Shown here: positions 51,083 to 60,622 of the stretch, in pieces | Numbering within the stretch: the first letter of the stretch is position 1 | How the letters are laid out: each line of letters begins with the position of its first letter | NCBI GenBank assembly: GCA_958295465.1 | Contig: OY282353.1 | Location: 558,001-622,000, forward strand | Direction: 5' to 3' | DNA: 64,000 nt | Source of the DNA: an uncultured Gammaproteobacteria bacterium | GTDB taxonomy: Bacteria; Pseudomonadota; Gammaproteobacteria; HK1 | Made by a program: the position numbers and the translations under genes | Notes under the pieces: generated by a model | What the model was told of the DNA's origin: nothing | What the model saw: only the letters and a program-made list of their open reading frames with translations | The model's database searches: none

Positions 51083-52135
51083 TCAGTGGACGGCGCCGTG
51101 CTTCAGGCGTGCGTCCCGGTCGATCGATTCCAGCACCACCGTGCGGGGCTCGCCGTCCCGGACGATGGTGAGGGGGATGGCGCTCCCGGCCGGCCCGATG
51201 CCCCAGACCTTGCGGAACAGCTCCGCAAGCCCGTCGACGGGCTCGCCCGCGACCTCGACCACCAGATCTCCGACCTCCACCCCGGCCTGATCCGCCGGAC
51301 AGCCGTCGTAGACGCTGGCCACCACCAGATGATCGCCGACGTCCTGGACGAGGAAGCCGAGCCATGGCCGCGCCGGCCGGTTGGGCCGGCCGTACGCCTT
51401 CATGTCCTCCAGGATCGGCTTGAGCAGATCGATCGGCACGATCATGTTCGCGCCCGATTGCTCGCCGCTCGACGAGACGGTCTGCACGAGCAGCGAGCCG
51501 ACGCCGAGCAGCCGGCCGTCCGGCCCCACGAGCGCGGCGCCTCCCCAGTTCGGGTGCGCCGGCGCGGTGAACAGGGCTTCGTCGAGCACGTACTCCCAGT
51601 AGCCCGCGAACTCGCGCTTCGCGATGATGCGCCCGGTGACGATCGCATCGGCCCCGCCGTGCCCGGCGACGAGGACCGGATCGCCCACGTCGCATTCGGC
51701 GCTCACCCCGAGCTCGATGGCCGGCGCGGGAAGCGGTTGAAGGGCCTGGACGAGTCCGAACCCGGACTCCTGATCGTAGCCCAGGACGTGCCCGGGCACG
51801 GCGGCGCCCCGGCGGTCGGTGATCCACAACGTCTGCGCCTCGGTCACGAGGTAGCCGATGGTCAGGACGAGGCCGCGATCACCGATCACCACGCCGTTGC
51901 CCGAGCGTTCGGTTCCCAGGACCGGCGCGGTAAGCGCGTCGTCCGGCACCAGGGAGCGGACGCTCACGAGCGAGGACAGCATGGCGTCGAGATCGAAGCC
52001 GAGGTCCGGCTGTTCCGCAGCTTCCGTCACCGTCGCGTGGCCTCGGGTACGTTCGGGAAAGGCGGAGGCCGCGGTCCTGCCCGCCGTACCGGCCTCACCG
52101 GCAATCATACCGGGGCGGCGGCGGGGAACAAGCAA
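51083..52135 (-). CDS. HtrA-like (S1C) protein lacking the catalytic triad, with PDZ
   Basis: A 350-residue protein with a trypsin-like fold (about 65-250) and a C-terminal PDZ domain (WLGFLVQDVGDHLVVASVYD, GVEVGDLVVEVAGEPV). In active HtrA enzymes the motifs are TNNHVV, D-DLALL and GNSGG. Here they read TIGYLV (Tyr95), ESGFGLV and PNWGGA (Trp197), so all three catalytic residues are gone. It has no clear signal peptide. The start is uncertain: TTG 52135 has a GGAAG site, ATG 52108 and GTG 52030 are alternatives. It is probably a binding or regulatory relative, not a protease. Confidence 0.75.
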   Translation of the reverse strand: MLVPRRRPGMIAGEAGTAGRTAASAFPERTRGHATVTEAAEQPDLGFDLDAMLSSLVSVRSLVPDDALTAPVLGTERSGNGVVIGDRGLVLTIGYLVTEAQTLWITDRRGAAVPGHVLGYDQESGFGLVQALQPLPAPAIELGVSAECDVGDPVLVAGHGGADAIVTGRIIAKREFAGYWEYVLDEALFTAPAHPNWGGAALVGPDGRLLGVGSLLVQTVSSSGEQSGANMIVPIDLLKPILEDMKAYGRPNRPARPWLGFLVQDVGDHLVVASVYDGCPADQAGVEVGDLVVEVAGEPVDGLAELFRKVWGIGPAGSAIPLTIVRDGEPRTVVLESIDRDARLKHGAVH

Positions 52136-52384
52136 GACTTCCCTTCTACAATGCCGTCATGACCGGCACCGACGCATCGGCGCCCGCGCGCTGCCGCCCC
52201 TGGAGCTGGCGTCCGCGGCAGTGCTACGACTCGATGGACCTGATGTTGGGCGACGACGGAGCCGGCCACGGGAGGTCATGCCGGCGGACCGGACCGTATT
52301 CCTGGATCCGTCGCGGGCGATGGTGGCGGGCCGGCTCGGCTACCCGGACGTGGCTGCTTTGAAACATTCACCGCCGAAGACGAG

Positions 52385-53344
52385 TCAGACGGCATCCGGC
52401 CGGTCTCGCGCGCGCAGGCAGAGATAGTCGAGGGCGATGCTGGCGGCTGCGAGTGCGGTGTTCTCGGCCACGTCGTAGGCGGGAGCGACTTCGACGACGT
52501 CCATGCCCACGAAGTCGATCCCGTCCAGGCCGCGAATGATGCTCTGCGCCTGATGGGTCGACAGCCCCCCGGTCACCGGGGTCCCCGTCCCCGGCGCACA
52601 GGCCGGGTCGAGGCAGTCGACGTCGAACGTGAGGTAGGCCCTGGCGTCGCCGACGATCCGCCGGGTCTCCTCCGCCGTCGCGGCCGGTCCGTGCTCATGG
52701 ACCCATGCGGCGTCCAGCCATGTGAATCCGAGGCGGTCCTCGTTGTGGGTTCGTATCCCGATCTGCACCGATCGGGCCACGTCGACGATGCCTTCCCTGA
52801 CGGCGTGGTAGAACATCGTCCCGTGGTCGATACGCCCGTCCTCGTCGCTCCACGTATCGCTGTGGGCATCGAAGTGCACCAGGGCGAGCGGGCCGCCGTA
52901 ATGGCTCGCATGGGCCCTGAGCAGGGGCAGGGTGATGAAGTGGTCACCGCCGATGCCGAGCATCGACGCCCCGGCGCGGAGGATGCCGGCCGCATGGCGC
53001 TCGATGCGGGCGGGGATCCCGGCGGGGCGGCCATGGTCCAGGGCACAGTCTCCGACGTCGACGATGGCGAGACGCTTCGTCGGGTCGAAGCCCCATGGCC
53101 AGGGCGGCCCCCAGGAAAGCTGGGCGGATGCGGCCCGGACCGCGCGCGGCCCGAGACGTGCGCCCGGACGGTTGGTGGTCGCGAGGTCGAAGGGGATGCC
53201 GGTGACCGCTACGTCAGCGCCCTCCGGATCGGGGGCATACGGTCGCCGGAGGAAGCTGAGCGCCCCCGCATACGTCGCTTCGTCGCGCATCCCGTAGGGC
53301 GACCGCGAGGTGAACGCGTAGTCACCGTCACCTTTCATCGTCAT
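52385..53344 (-). CDS. speB: Agmatinase/ureohydrolase family protein
   Basis: A 319-residue arginase-fold enzyme. Manganese ligands are in GIGGDHFITLPLL, VHFDAHSDTW and TFDVDCLDPACAPGTGTP. These residues identify a ureohydrolase; agmatinase (agmatine to putrescine and urea) is the commonest assignment, but guanidino acid hydrolases look the same, so the substrate is not certain. ATG 53344 is chosen from the family length. It diverges from the unknown gene at 53490. Confidence 0.85.
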   Translation of the reverse strand: MTMKGDGDYAFTSRSPYGMRDEATYAGALSFLRRPYAPDPEGADVAVTGIPFDLATTNRPGARLGPRAVRAASAQLSWGPPWPWGFDPTKRLAIVDVGDCALDHGRPAGIPARIERHAAGILRAGASMLGIGGDHFITLPLLRAHASHYGGPLALVHFDAHSDTWSDEDGRIDHGTMFYHAVREGIVDVARSVQIGIRTHNEDRLGFTWLDAAWVHEHGPAATAEETRRIVGDARAYLTFDVDCLDPACAPGTGTPVTGGLSTHQAQSIIRGLDGIDFVGMDVVEVAPAYDVAENTALAAASIALDYLCLRARDRPDAV

Positions 53345-53489
53345 GTTTTCTTCGCCTCGGGTCGGGGTCGGAGATGGGCTCGGAATATAGTGAGAAATTC
53401 GGGCCGACAGGCGTATCATAGCGCCGCCCCCGGTCCTCTATCGCCCGATCGGGCAGGGGGCCGGTGAAGATCCAGCCTCGGAGGTTGCG

Positions 53490-54428
53490 ATGTCGGGAGC
53501 CGTATCGAAGCTGCCCTTGCTCGAACGAGAGCCCTCCAACGGCGCCCGCCGCCGGATCGAGAACAAGGAGTGCATCTACTACGACGGGTACTGGATCCGG
53601 TACTACGACCCCTCGGAAGAAACCCTGGCCGCGAAGCAGCAGCTCATCGACCAGCTCACCCGGCGGCTGTTTCATCACACCGAATTGGGTATCAACACCC
53701 CGAGCGATCGGCTGGATACCGCGCGAGCCGCGTACGAACGAGAGACGGATGCACGGCGCAAGCGGGTCTGCGGAGCGATGCTCGCCGGCGCGCTCTTCAA
53801 CCGCGCGACGGACATCTTCACCTCGATTGTCGAGCTCGCGGCGAAGGGCATCGAGACGAGCCCCGACAACGAGCTGATGCGCGAGTGCGAGGAGTGCTTC
53901 GTCGAGGCGTTGAAGCTCGGGAAGACGGTCAAGCACTACAGCGGCCACGAGGGGATCGACGAGCTTTGGGGCGAGCCGCTCAAGGCGTTCTCCATGTCCA
54001 TGGCGGACTGCTACGAGAGCCGCTACGCGAAGATCGCGCAGACCATGCGGGACATCGATCGCATCGCCGATGCGCTCGTGGAGCAGATCGAGGGAGACGA
54101 GAGGCTCCGTGGGGCCAAGCCGCTGGTGCGCGCTTTCGCCCAGGCCGCCAAGGAGGAGACGGAGACGATGCGCACAGATCCGGCGACCTTCGACGTGTGG
54201 CCCGAATTCGTCGCGTGCGGGGAGCGGCTGCTCGATTTTCGCCCTCCCGCGCCAGTCTCCGGCGACGAGGCCATGCAACGGCGTATCGAGGACGGACTCC
54301 GCCTGCTGCGCGAGGGCAAGAGCCTGCTGACCTACCTCGCCGGCGCCCGTGTGCCGATGCCGAAGAGCACGCGGGAATTCCTCGATCTCTGTCGCCGGTA
54401 CCGGGAACGCCGCCCGCTGGGCCTTTGA
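53490..54428 (+). CDS. Conserved hypothetical protein, 312 residues
   Basis: I do not recognise it. It is highly charged and mainly helical, with no signal peptide or membrane segment. KECIYYDGYWIRYYDP near residue 27 is a striking aromatic stretch. The body has helical repeats such as LFNRATDIFTSIVELAAKG, MRECEECFVEALKLGK and LVRAFAQAAKEETETM, which recall an all-helical scaffold. GGAGG upstream of ATG 53490 and a terminator-like hairpin after the stop suggest a real single-gene unit. Confidence 0.65.
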   Translation: MSGAVSKLPLLEREPSNGARRRIENKECIYYDGYWIRYYDPSEETLAAKQQLIDQLTRRLFHHTELGINTPSDRLDTARAAYERETDARRKRVCGAMLAGALFNRATDIFTSIVELAAKGIETSPDNELMRECEECFVEALKLGKTVKHYSGHEGIDELWGEPLKAFSMSMADCYESRYAKIAQTMRDIDRIADALVEQIEGDERLRGAKPLVRAFAQAAKEETETMRTDPATFDVWPEFVACGERLLDFRPPAPVSGDEAMQRRIEDGLRLLREGKSLLTYLAGARVPMPKSTREFLDLCRRYRERRPLGL

Positions 54429-54440
54429 CCCGCCGATGCG

Positions 54441-54458
54441 CCCCGCCGAAGGGCGGGG
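54441..54458 (+). terminator. Hairpin after the 312-residue gene
   Basis: CCCCGCC-GAAG-GGCGGGG forms a perfect 7-bp stem with a four-base loop, 12 bases after the stop. It lacks a T-run, so it is terminator-like rather than a classical intrinsic terminator. Confidence 0.5.
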
Positions 54459-54899
54459 ATCGACTTCCCTGCACCCACAGCCTCCCGGCTTCCGGCCCGC
54501 GGAAAGCGTCCCGCCGATCACGCCTTGGCGATAGCGCCTTGTCCGTTCATCCGTGAAATCTGCGACACGGTGACGAAGAATTGTTCGCCAACCGGCTTTT
54601 GGTTCCTTGATGCCGGACCCCGGGAAGCCGCATGCCCCGTGGGGACACGGGCGTCCCACCGGTCTTGCAACATGGCAGGGCAGGCCTCCGGTGACGGACC
54701 TTCGGTCCGCGCTTGCGGGCGGGACGCCCGCGATCTCGGATCATCTCCACGAAACCCCCATATTCATAGGACCAAACTAGATCCACCCGCCCGTACCCCA
54801 CGTCTGCGCATTCCGGTGAAGTCGATCACCCATTCCGGGTTGAAGCCGATCACCGAATCCGGTCAAGCCGATCACCAGTCGGAGCGAAGCGACGCGGGG
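54459..54899 (+). other. Interval with small hairpins and a dispersed motif
   Basis: No gene. The stretch at 54572-54600 (GACGAAGAATTGTTCGCCAA and following) matches the 3' end of the nuclease-like fragment at 26960-26995 on the other strand and a piece at 47850. Two perfect small hairpins follow: GGACCTTCGGTCC and GCGGGCGGGACGCCCGC near 54695-54730. Confidence 0.45.
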
Positions 54900-55510
54900 C
54901 GATGACTATGCCGTGACGCGGGGCGATGACTATGCCGTGCAGTGATCGGGTTGGGTCAACCCGGCGTGGTGTTTTCGCATGGAGCCTCCGTTGAGTTCGA
55001 GCTTGTAGGCGTTGTGGACGAGGCGGTCGAGGATGGCGTCGGCGAGGGTGGGGTCGCCGAGCAGTTCATGCCATTGAGCCAGGGGGAGCTGGCTGGTGAC
55101 GAGGGTGGAGCGAGAGGCGTAGCGGTCTTCGAGGAGGTCGAGGAGGTCGCGGCGGTTCTCGGCGTTAAGCGCTCGGGGGAGTACTGTTGGGCGAAGCGCC
55201 GGTGTGGCTCGGGCATGTGCTCGGGGACGGTGGTATGGCGCCCGGGCTGGTGGGAGCGCCGGTGTGAGGCGACGCGCTGCCCGCGGCAGCGACAGGGTGA
55301 CCCCCTTGCGCCGCAACTCGGCGTGAACGTGTACCCACTGCGGCATCGCACGCCGGGCCGGCGCCGGCACGCCGGCGCCAGGGAACAGCCGTGCTTCGAG
55401 CACCCGCTCGTCAAGCCCCTCGGGCAACGGCCAGCTCAGCCCCGCCACCTCGGCGCGGCGGATGGCATCGCCCATCCCCCCTTTCGCGGGGACCGGGTCG
55501 GGCAGGGTCG
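54900..55510 (-). mobile_element. IS21-family remnant (istA start joined to istB end)
   Basis: On the minus strand, 55480-55300 reads [24 protein letters not shown] and [15 protein letters not shown] sequence, recalling the N-terminal part of an IstA transposase. After a short spacer, 55190-54950 reads [37 protein letters not shown] and [17 protein letters not shown], the C-terminal end of the IstB helper ATPase. The middle of the element is missing. Repeats GCGGGGCGATGACTATGCCG (54894-54935) look like its end. It is a dead remnant. Confidence 0.7.
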
Positions 55511-55608
55511 GGACGCGTCGCCGAGGCGGTCTTGCAGGTCGGCCGTGGGCGGAAGTACCCTGCCGTGCGGTCACCGCTCGGGTTGCGGAGGGTAGGCGGG
55601 GGAGGCGG

Positions 55609-56607
55609 ATGAAACGGATTCCGATCGTCGCCGCCGTCCTGCTGGCGTTGGGCGGGGGCGCCGCCGCACCGGACGCGGGCGCCGCGAAGGAGCTGTCGCT
55701 CGCCTACTTCATGGGACCGAAGCATCCCATGAACCGGGCCGTGTTCGCGCCGTTCGCGGAGAAGCTCGAACGAATCTCCGCCGGAGGGCTGACCGTCAAG
55801 CAGTTTCCGGGCGGGGCGCTGAACTCGTCTCCGCCGCGGCAGTACTCCATCCTGCTCGACGGGGTCGCCGACGTCGTCTTCGCCCTGCCCGGCTACACCG
55901 GCGACCTGTTTCCGAAGACCAACGTGCTGTCCTATCCGGGGGTCTGCGAGACGGCGGCCTCGTGCACCGACGCCTTGCAGCGCGCCCGGCCGGTCCTCGA
56001 GAAGGAGTTCCGGGCGAAGGTGCTGGCGCTGTGGTCCAACGTGCCCCCGGCGCTGCTCACCCGGGACAAACCGGTGCGGACCCTCGAGGACATGAAGGGA
56101 TTGAAGATCCGGGTGACTTCGAGGATCGACGTTCCTTTCATCGAAGCCCTCGGCGCGAGGGCGGTCATGCAGCCGGTCACGGTGGTCCATCAGAATCTGG
56201 CCAACGGCGTCATCGACGGCATCGCCATCGGCGCTTCGGGGATCGGGGCGTTCAAGCTGCAAGAGCCGGCGAACTACCTCACCACCTGGCTTCCCATCTC
56301 CGGGGCGCCGTTCGTGCTGCTCATGAACCAGGGCGTCTACGATTCGCTTTCGGTGAAGGAGAAGGGCTGGGTCGACGCCGCTGCGGACGCCGCGCTCTCC
56401 GCGGGCGGAGGCGCCGGCTACGCGCGGGCGGCCGCTCGCGGGTTGCGGATCTCGGAAGAAGCCGGGGTGGAGATCATCGAGCTCCCGGACGCCGAGAAAC
56501 GCCGCTTCGCGCAGGCGGTCGCCCCCGTCTACGAGGCGGCGCTCGCGCGAAGCGCCGGCGGCGACATGACCGTCGGCGAGGTCATCGGGCTACTCAAGGG
56601 CGAGTGA
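55609..56607 (+). CDS. TRAP transporter substrate-binding protein (DctP family)
   Basis: A 332-residue periplasmic binding protein. A signal peptide (residues 1-26) is followed by [20 protein letters not shown]. Typical features are [40 protein letters not shown] (containing the Arg that clamps the carboxylate) and the Asn-Gly contact [14 protein letters not shown] 55609 has a strong GGGGGAGG site. Its original end (GLLKGE, then stop) overlapped the dctQ start, but about 970 bp of repeats now lie between. Confidence 0.9.
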   Translation: MKRIPIVAAVLLALGGGAAAPDAGAAKELSLAYFMGPKHPMNRAVFAPFAEKLERISAGGLTVKQFPGGALNSSPPRQYSILLDGVADVVFALPGYTGDLFPKTNVLSYPGVCETAASCTDALQRARPVLEKEFRAKVLALWSNVPPALLTRDKPVRTLEDMKGLKIRVTSRIDVPFIEALGARAVMQPVTVVHQNLANGVIDGIAIGASGIGAFKLQEPANYLTTWLPISGAPFVLLMNQGVYDSLSVKEKGWVDAAADAALSAGGGAGYARAAARGLRISEEAGVEIIELPDAEKRRFAQAVAPVYEAALARSAGGDMTVGEVIGLLKGE

Positions 56608-56725
56608 ACGATTCCGGCGGTTCAAGACAGGTCAGCACGGCGATTGGTCACTATGAGCATCGGGCTGCTCAGGGGCGAGTGAACGGTTCCGACGGTTCAA
56701 GACAGGTCGGCACGGCGATTGGTCA

Positions 56726-56831
56726 TATGAGCGGCGACCGCTGACACAGTTGCTTGGCGATTCCGCTACGCGGAATCGCGGGTGCACCGATCAGCGTCGT
56801 GGGCGGGCGGGAAACAGTGTTGCTACATATG
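56726..56831 (+). repeat. REP-like repeat, single unit
   Basis: GAGCGGCGACCGCTGACACAG, then the hairpin CGATTCCGCTACGCGGAATCG and a tail ending GTGTTGCTACATATGAG. It belongs to the family at 31922, 38175 and 49599. Confidence 0.85.
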
Positions 56832-57047
56832 AGCGGACCACGGTGACGGGTCACCACGCTGTCGCGCATGAAACATCGCTCCGGTTTGCTGCGGGAGCCG
56901 TTTTTGGCTCCCCAAAATAGCCTCGTGAATTCAACAGGTTGCCGGATGTTACCTATAAGGCGCATCAACGAATTGCGACACCCCCGCGCCGCGCCGAGCT
57001 GGCAACGCAACTATGCGGTGTCGCCAAACACGGGGGCATCACCCACC

Positions 57048-57075
57048 GTAGGGGCGACGCATGCGTCGCCCCTAC
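57048..57075 (+). repeat. 28-bp perfect palindrome, copy 1
   Basis: GTAGGGGCGACGCA and its exact reverse complement meet at the centre. The same palindrome recurs at 57346-57373 (in the next 298-bp unit) and at 62558-62585, where about 70 bp of flank are also shared in the opposite orientation. It is probably the core of a small mobile repeat. Confidence 0.9.
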
Positions 57076-57345
57076 AACGTTCGGCCGGACCGCTGAAACG
57101 TTCTCTTGGTGCAATCGTTGGTTCATACAAGCGGGTCACGGTGACGGGTCACCACGCTGTCGCGCATGAAACATCACTCCGGTTTGCTGCGGGAGCCGTT
57201 TTCGGCTCCCCAAAATAGCCTCGTGAATTCAACAGGTTGCCGGATGTTACCTATAAGGCGCATCAACGAATTGCGACACCCCCGCGCCGCGCCGAGCTGG
57301 CAACGCAACTATGCGGTGTCGCCAAACACGGGGGCATCACCCACC

Positions 57346-57373
57346 GTAGGGGCGACGCATGCGTCGCCCCTAC
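57346..57373 (+). repeat. 28-bp perfect palindrome, copy 2
   Basis: Identical to copy 1, exactly 298 bp further along, inside the second tandem unit. Confidence 0.9.
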
Positions 57374-57576
57374 AACGTTCGGCCGGACCGCTGAAACGTT
57401 CTCTTGGTGCAATCGTTGGTTCATACAAGCGGGTCACGGTGACGGGTCACCACGCTGTCGCGCATGAAACATCGCTCCGGTTTGCTGCGGGAGCCGTTTT
57501 CGGCTCCCCAAAATAGCCTCGTGAATTCAACAGGTTGCCGGATGTTACCTATGAGCATCGGGCTGCTCAAAGGCGA

Positions 57577-58125
57577 GTGAACGGTTCCGACCGGCTTCGG
57601 GCCGGCTCCCGGCCGGTCGAGCGGGCGCTCGCCGCGCTGATGAGCGCGTTCGCGGCCGTCGGCGGCATCGCGCTCGCGGTCCTGGTGGGATTCACCGTCG
57701 TCGCCGTGTTCTGGCGCTACGCGCTCAACGATCCGATATTCGGAGTCGAAGACGTCTCCACCATGACGCTGACGATCGTGGTCTCGGCGGCGATCGCCTG
57801 CGGAGCGCACCGGGGCTCGCACCTGAGCGTTGACGTCATCGGGACGTTCGCCGGCCGGCGCGTCACCCGAGTGACCGACGCGGTGGCCCGGCTGCTGAGC
57901 TTGGCCGCGGTCACCGCCGCCGCCGGCGCCCTGTTCGTCAAGGGAAGCTGCGGTCTTCCATGCGGCGCGGTCACCGGCAGCATGTCGATCGTCCACACGC
58001 CGTTCTACTACGCGCTCGGGGCGGCGCTGGCCGCCTATGCGCTGCTCCTGGCGAGCCGGCTGCTCGCGGACCTCGCGGACTTTGCGCACGGGAGCCACGG
58101 CGGCCCCGACGAACCGGGCGATTGA
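57577..58125 (+). CDS. TRAP transporter small permease (DctQ family)
   Basis: A 182-residue inner-membrane protein with four transmembrane helices (for example GIALAVLVGFTVVAVFWRYA and ALGAALAAYALLLASRLLAD). The stretch VEDVSTMTLTIVVSAAIACG followed by HRGSHLSVDVI is typical. GTG 57577 is the start because it reproduces the old GTGA overlap with the dctP end still visible there. It overlaps dctM by one base. Confidence 0.88.
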   Translation: MNGSDRLRAGSRPVERALAALMSAFAAVGGIALAVLVGFTVVAVFWRYALNDPIFGVEDVSTMTLTIVVSAAIACGAHRGSHLSVDVIGTFAGRRVTRVTDAVARLLSLAAVTAAAGALFVKGSCGLPCGAVTGSMSIVHTPFYYALGAALAAYALLLASRLLADLADFAHGSHGGPDEPGD

Positions 58126-59429
58126 TGGACGGGGCGGCGATCGCCGTTCTGGGCTTCGGCGCCCTCCTCGTTCTGCTCTTCATCCGGGTGCCCGTGGGCC
58201 TCGCGATGCTGCTCGTCAGCGTACCCGGAATCGCCCTGATCCGGCCGGCCGCGGTGGCGCCGGTGCTGGCGGGCGAGATCTTCTCGGTGTCCTCGAACTA
58301 CTCCCTCACCATACTTCCGATGTTCATGTTGATGGGCAATCTGGCGGTGGTCTCCGGAATGAGCCGGGACCTCTACGCGGCGGCGAACGCCTGGCTGGGC
58401 CACTTCCGGGGCGGTCTGGCGTCGGCGTCGATCGTCGGCTGCGCGGGGTTCTCGGCGTTGTCGGGATCGTCGCTCGCCTCGGCGCTGACCATGGGCCGCG
58501 TGTCGCTTCCCGAAATGCGGCGCTTCGGGTACGAAGATTCCCTGGCGACCGGCGCGATCGCCGCCGGCGGGACGCTCGGCATCCTGATCCCGCCCTCGAT
58601 CGGATTCGTGGTGTACGCGATCCTGACCGAGGAAAGCATCGGGCGCCTGTTCGTGGCCGGCGTGCTGCCCGGGATTCTGCTCACGCTCCTCTTCGTGCTC
58701 ACCGTCCGCATCGTCGTGGCCCGCCGCCCGGCCAGGGCGCCCCGCTCCGGGGAGCCGGCCTCCTGGTCGGTGCGCTTCACGGCTCTGGCGAGGGCGGCCT
58801 GGATCGCCGGCATCATCGTGGCCACGATCGGCGGAATCTACGCGGGCGTCTTTTCGGCCGTGGAGGCCGCCGGGGTGGGGACGTTCCTGACCTTCGTCGC
58901 CGCCGCCGCGCGGCGAACGCTGACGTTGCGGGCCGTCGCGGATGTTCTCACCTCGACCTTGCGGGCGACGGGCACCGCCTTTCTCATTCTCTTCGGCGCA
59001 TTCGTGTTCAAGACCTTCGTCGGATTCACCGAAATCATGTTCACCGTGTCCGGCTGGGTCGCGGAGCAGGGGTTCTCGGGGTTTCAGGTGGCCCTGGCCG
59101 TGCTGGCCGCATTCGTGGTGCTCGGCGCCGTCCTGGAGGGCTTCGCGATTCTGGTGCTGGCCATTCCCCTGGTGCAGCCGATCCTGGAGCCGCTCGGCGT
59201 CGACATGATCTGGTTCGGCGTGCTGACCGTGATTACCCTGGAGATGGGCCTGATTTCGCCGCCGGTCGGGATCAACGTGTTCGTGGTCAAGGGCATCGCC
59301 CGGGACGTGCCGCTGAACACCATATACCGCGGTATCCTGCCGTTCTGGCTGGCGATGTTCGCGGCGGCGGCGCTGATCGCCTGCGTTCCGGGGATCGCGA
59401 CGTTCCTGCCGAACGCGATGTACGGATGA
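58125..59429 (+). CDS. TRAP transporter large permease (DctM family)
   Basis: A 434-residue inner-membrane protein with about twelve helices that forms the sodium-driven channel. FIRVPVGLAMLLVSVPGIAL, SGSSLASALTMGRVSLPEM and AAGGTLGILIPPSIGFVVYA are conserved, with the late ITLEMGLISPPVGINVFVVK. ATG 58125 overlaps the dctQ stop. With dctP and dctQ it forms a complete importer for an organic acid or similar solute. Confidence 0.92.
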   Translation: MDGAAIAVLGFGALLVLLFIRVPVGLAMLLVSVPGIALIRPAAVAPVLAGEIFSVSSNYSLTILPMFMLMGNLAVVSGMSRDLYAAANAWLGHFRGGLASASIVGCAGFSALSGSSLASALTMGRVSLPEMRRFGYEDSLATGAIAAGGTLGILIPPSIGFVVYAILTEESIGRLFVAGVLPGILLTLLFVLTVRIVVARRPARAPRSGEPASWSVRFTALARAAWIAGIIVATIGGIYAGVFSAVEAAGVGTFLTFVAAAARRTLTLRAVADVLTSTLRATGTAFLILFGAFVFKTFVGFTEIMFTVSGWVAEQGFSGFQVALAVLAAFVVLGAVLEGFAILVLAIPLVQPILEPLGVDMIWFGVLTVITLEMGLISPPVGINVFVVKGIARDVPLNTIYRGILPFWLAMFAAAALIACVPGIATFLPNAMYG

Positions 59430-59608
59430 CGCGCCCGATGAGACCCCAACCCGGCCATACCGGGTCGGGAGATCGCGGAACGCAAGCGGCGTGCCCGAGG
59501 GACGGTAACCGCCGGAGCGGCCGGCCAGTACCGGGTATGAACGGGGCGGATACGCTCCGGGACACGACGAAAACCCAACGAACGGAGACGGACACGACGG
59601 AGGCTCCC

Positions 59609-60622
59609 ATGAAGGTCGGACTGTTCCTTACCAACCAGCAGCACCTCGACACCGACATGGTGAGCGCCCTCGGCGACCAGATCACGATGGTGCACCATGC
59701 CCGCGACCGCGGCTGGGACTCGCTCTTCTCCGGACAGCACTACCTGAACGAGGGCAACAACAAGCAGCTCCAGATCGTGCCGTTCATCGCCCGGCTGATC
59801 CCCGAGGCGGGCGAGATGACGACGGGGCTCGGCGTCATGCTGCTCAACCTCCACAACCCGGTGTACGTCGCGGAAACCGTGGCCACGCTGGACGTCATCG
59901 CCAAGGGCAACTTCGTCTTCGGCATCGGCCTCGGCTACCGCGAGGTCGAGTTCGACGCATTCGACGTTCCGAAGGGGAAGCGGGTCGCGCGCATGGTGGA
60001 ATGCCTGGAGCTCGTGCGCCGGCTGTGGACCGGGGAGCCGGTGACGCACCACGGCGAGACCTGCCGGCTCGATGCGGTCCGCATGAACATCCGCCCGGTG
60101 CAGCGGCCCTCGCCGCCGGTGTGGGTCGCCGCGAACAACGACAACGCGATCCGCCGCGCCGCGCACATCGGCGACACCTGGATGGTCAATCCGCATTCGA
60201 CGACCGCAACCATCCGCCGCCAGCTCGTCCTCTACCGCGAGGCGCTCGACGCGGCAGGCAAGCCCTTCCCCGGCGAGCTGCCGTGCATCAAGGAAGTGTT
60301 CTGCGCGAAAGACCGGAAGACCGCGGTGGAGACGGCGGGCCCGTACCTTCTCGCGAAGTACCGCGACTACGCCTCATGGGGCCAGGACGCCGCGATGCCC
60401 GACGACGAATCGTTCGACCAGGAGTTCGACGACCTGCTGCGGGACCGCTTCATCCTCGGCTCGCCCGAGGAGTGCTACGAGCAGCTCCGGCCCTACACCG
60501 AGGAGCTCGGGGTCAACCACCTCGTCTTCCGAACCCACTGGGCAGGCATGCCGCTCCCGACCGCGCTGTCGAGCATGCGGCTCATCTCCGACGAACTGCT
60601 GCCGGAGCTGCGCAAGCCATGA
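59609..60622 (+). CDS. Luciferase-like (LLM) flavin-dependent monooxygenase
   Basis: A 337-residue TIM-barrel enzyme using reduced flavin. KVGLFLTNQQHLDTDMVSAL at the start, then RDRGWDSLFSGQHYL, LGVMLLNLHNPVYVAETVAT and FVFGIGLGYREVEFDAFDVP are family hallmarks; PSPPVWVAANNDNAIRRAA follows. It lies 180 bp after the TRAP permease gene, so it may process the imported compound. The substrate is unknown. Confidence 0.88.
   Translation: MKVGLFLTNQQHLDTDMVSALGDQITMVHHARDRGWDSLFSGQHYLNEGNNKQLQIVPFIARLIPEAGEMTTGLGVMLLNLHNPVYVAETVATLDVIAKGNFVFGIGLGYREVEFDAFDVPKGKRVARMVECLELVRRLWTGEPVTHHGETCRLDAVRMNIRPVQRPSPPVWVAANNDNAIRRAAHIGDTWMVNPHSTTATIRRQLVLYREALDAAGKPFPGELPCIKEVFCAKDRKTAVETAGPYLLAKYRDYASWGQDAAMPDDESFDQEFDDLLRDRFILGSPEECYEQLRPYTEELGVNHLVFRTHWAGMPLPTALSSMRLISDELLPELRKP

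Larger units (their letters stand above)
56833..57556 (+). repeat. 298-bp tandem repeat, about 2.4 copies
   Basis: Units start at 56833, 57131 and 57429, beginning GCGG(AC/GT)CACGGTGACGG. The first two differ at only a few bases; the third stops after about 123 bp at GGATGTTACCTAT. Each full unit contains the 28-bp palindrome centred on GCATGC. No credible protein is encoded. Confidence 0.92.
56583..57576 (+). repeat. Insert of nested repeats splitting the TRAP operon
   Basis: The last codons of dctP plus the next 45 bp occur twice in tandem (from 56583 and 56658, unit about 75 bp). Then come a REP-like unit (56726-56831), two full 298-bp repeats and part of a third, and finally a third copy of the dctP end (CATCGGGCTGCTCAAAGGCG, 57556) that leads into dctQ. 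The copies of the dctP end flank the block like a large target duplication. Confidence 0.85.

Noticed and set aside
56868..57516. Identical 116-residue open frames inside the 298-bp repeats
   Set aside because: They are repeated only because the DNA repeats; the frame crosses the palindrome and has no ribosome-binding site or similarity.
56833..57556. CRISPR array
   Set aside because: The repeat unit is 298 bp with no short repeat-spacer pattern and no cas genes nearby.
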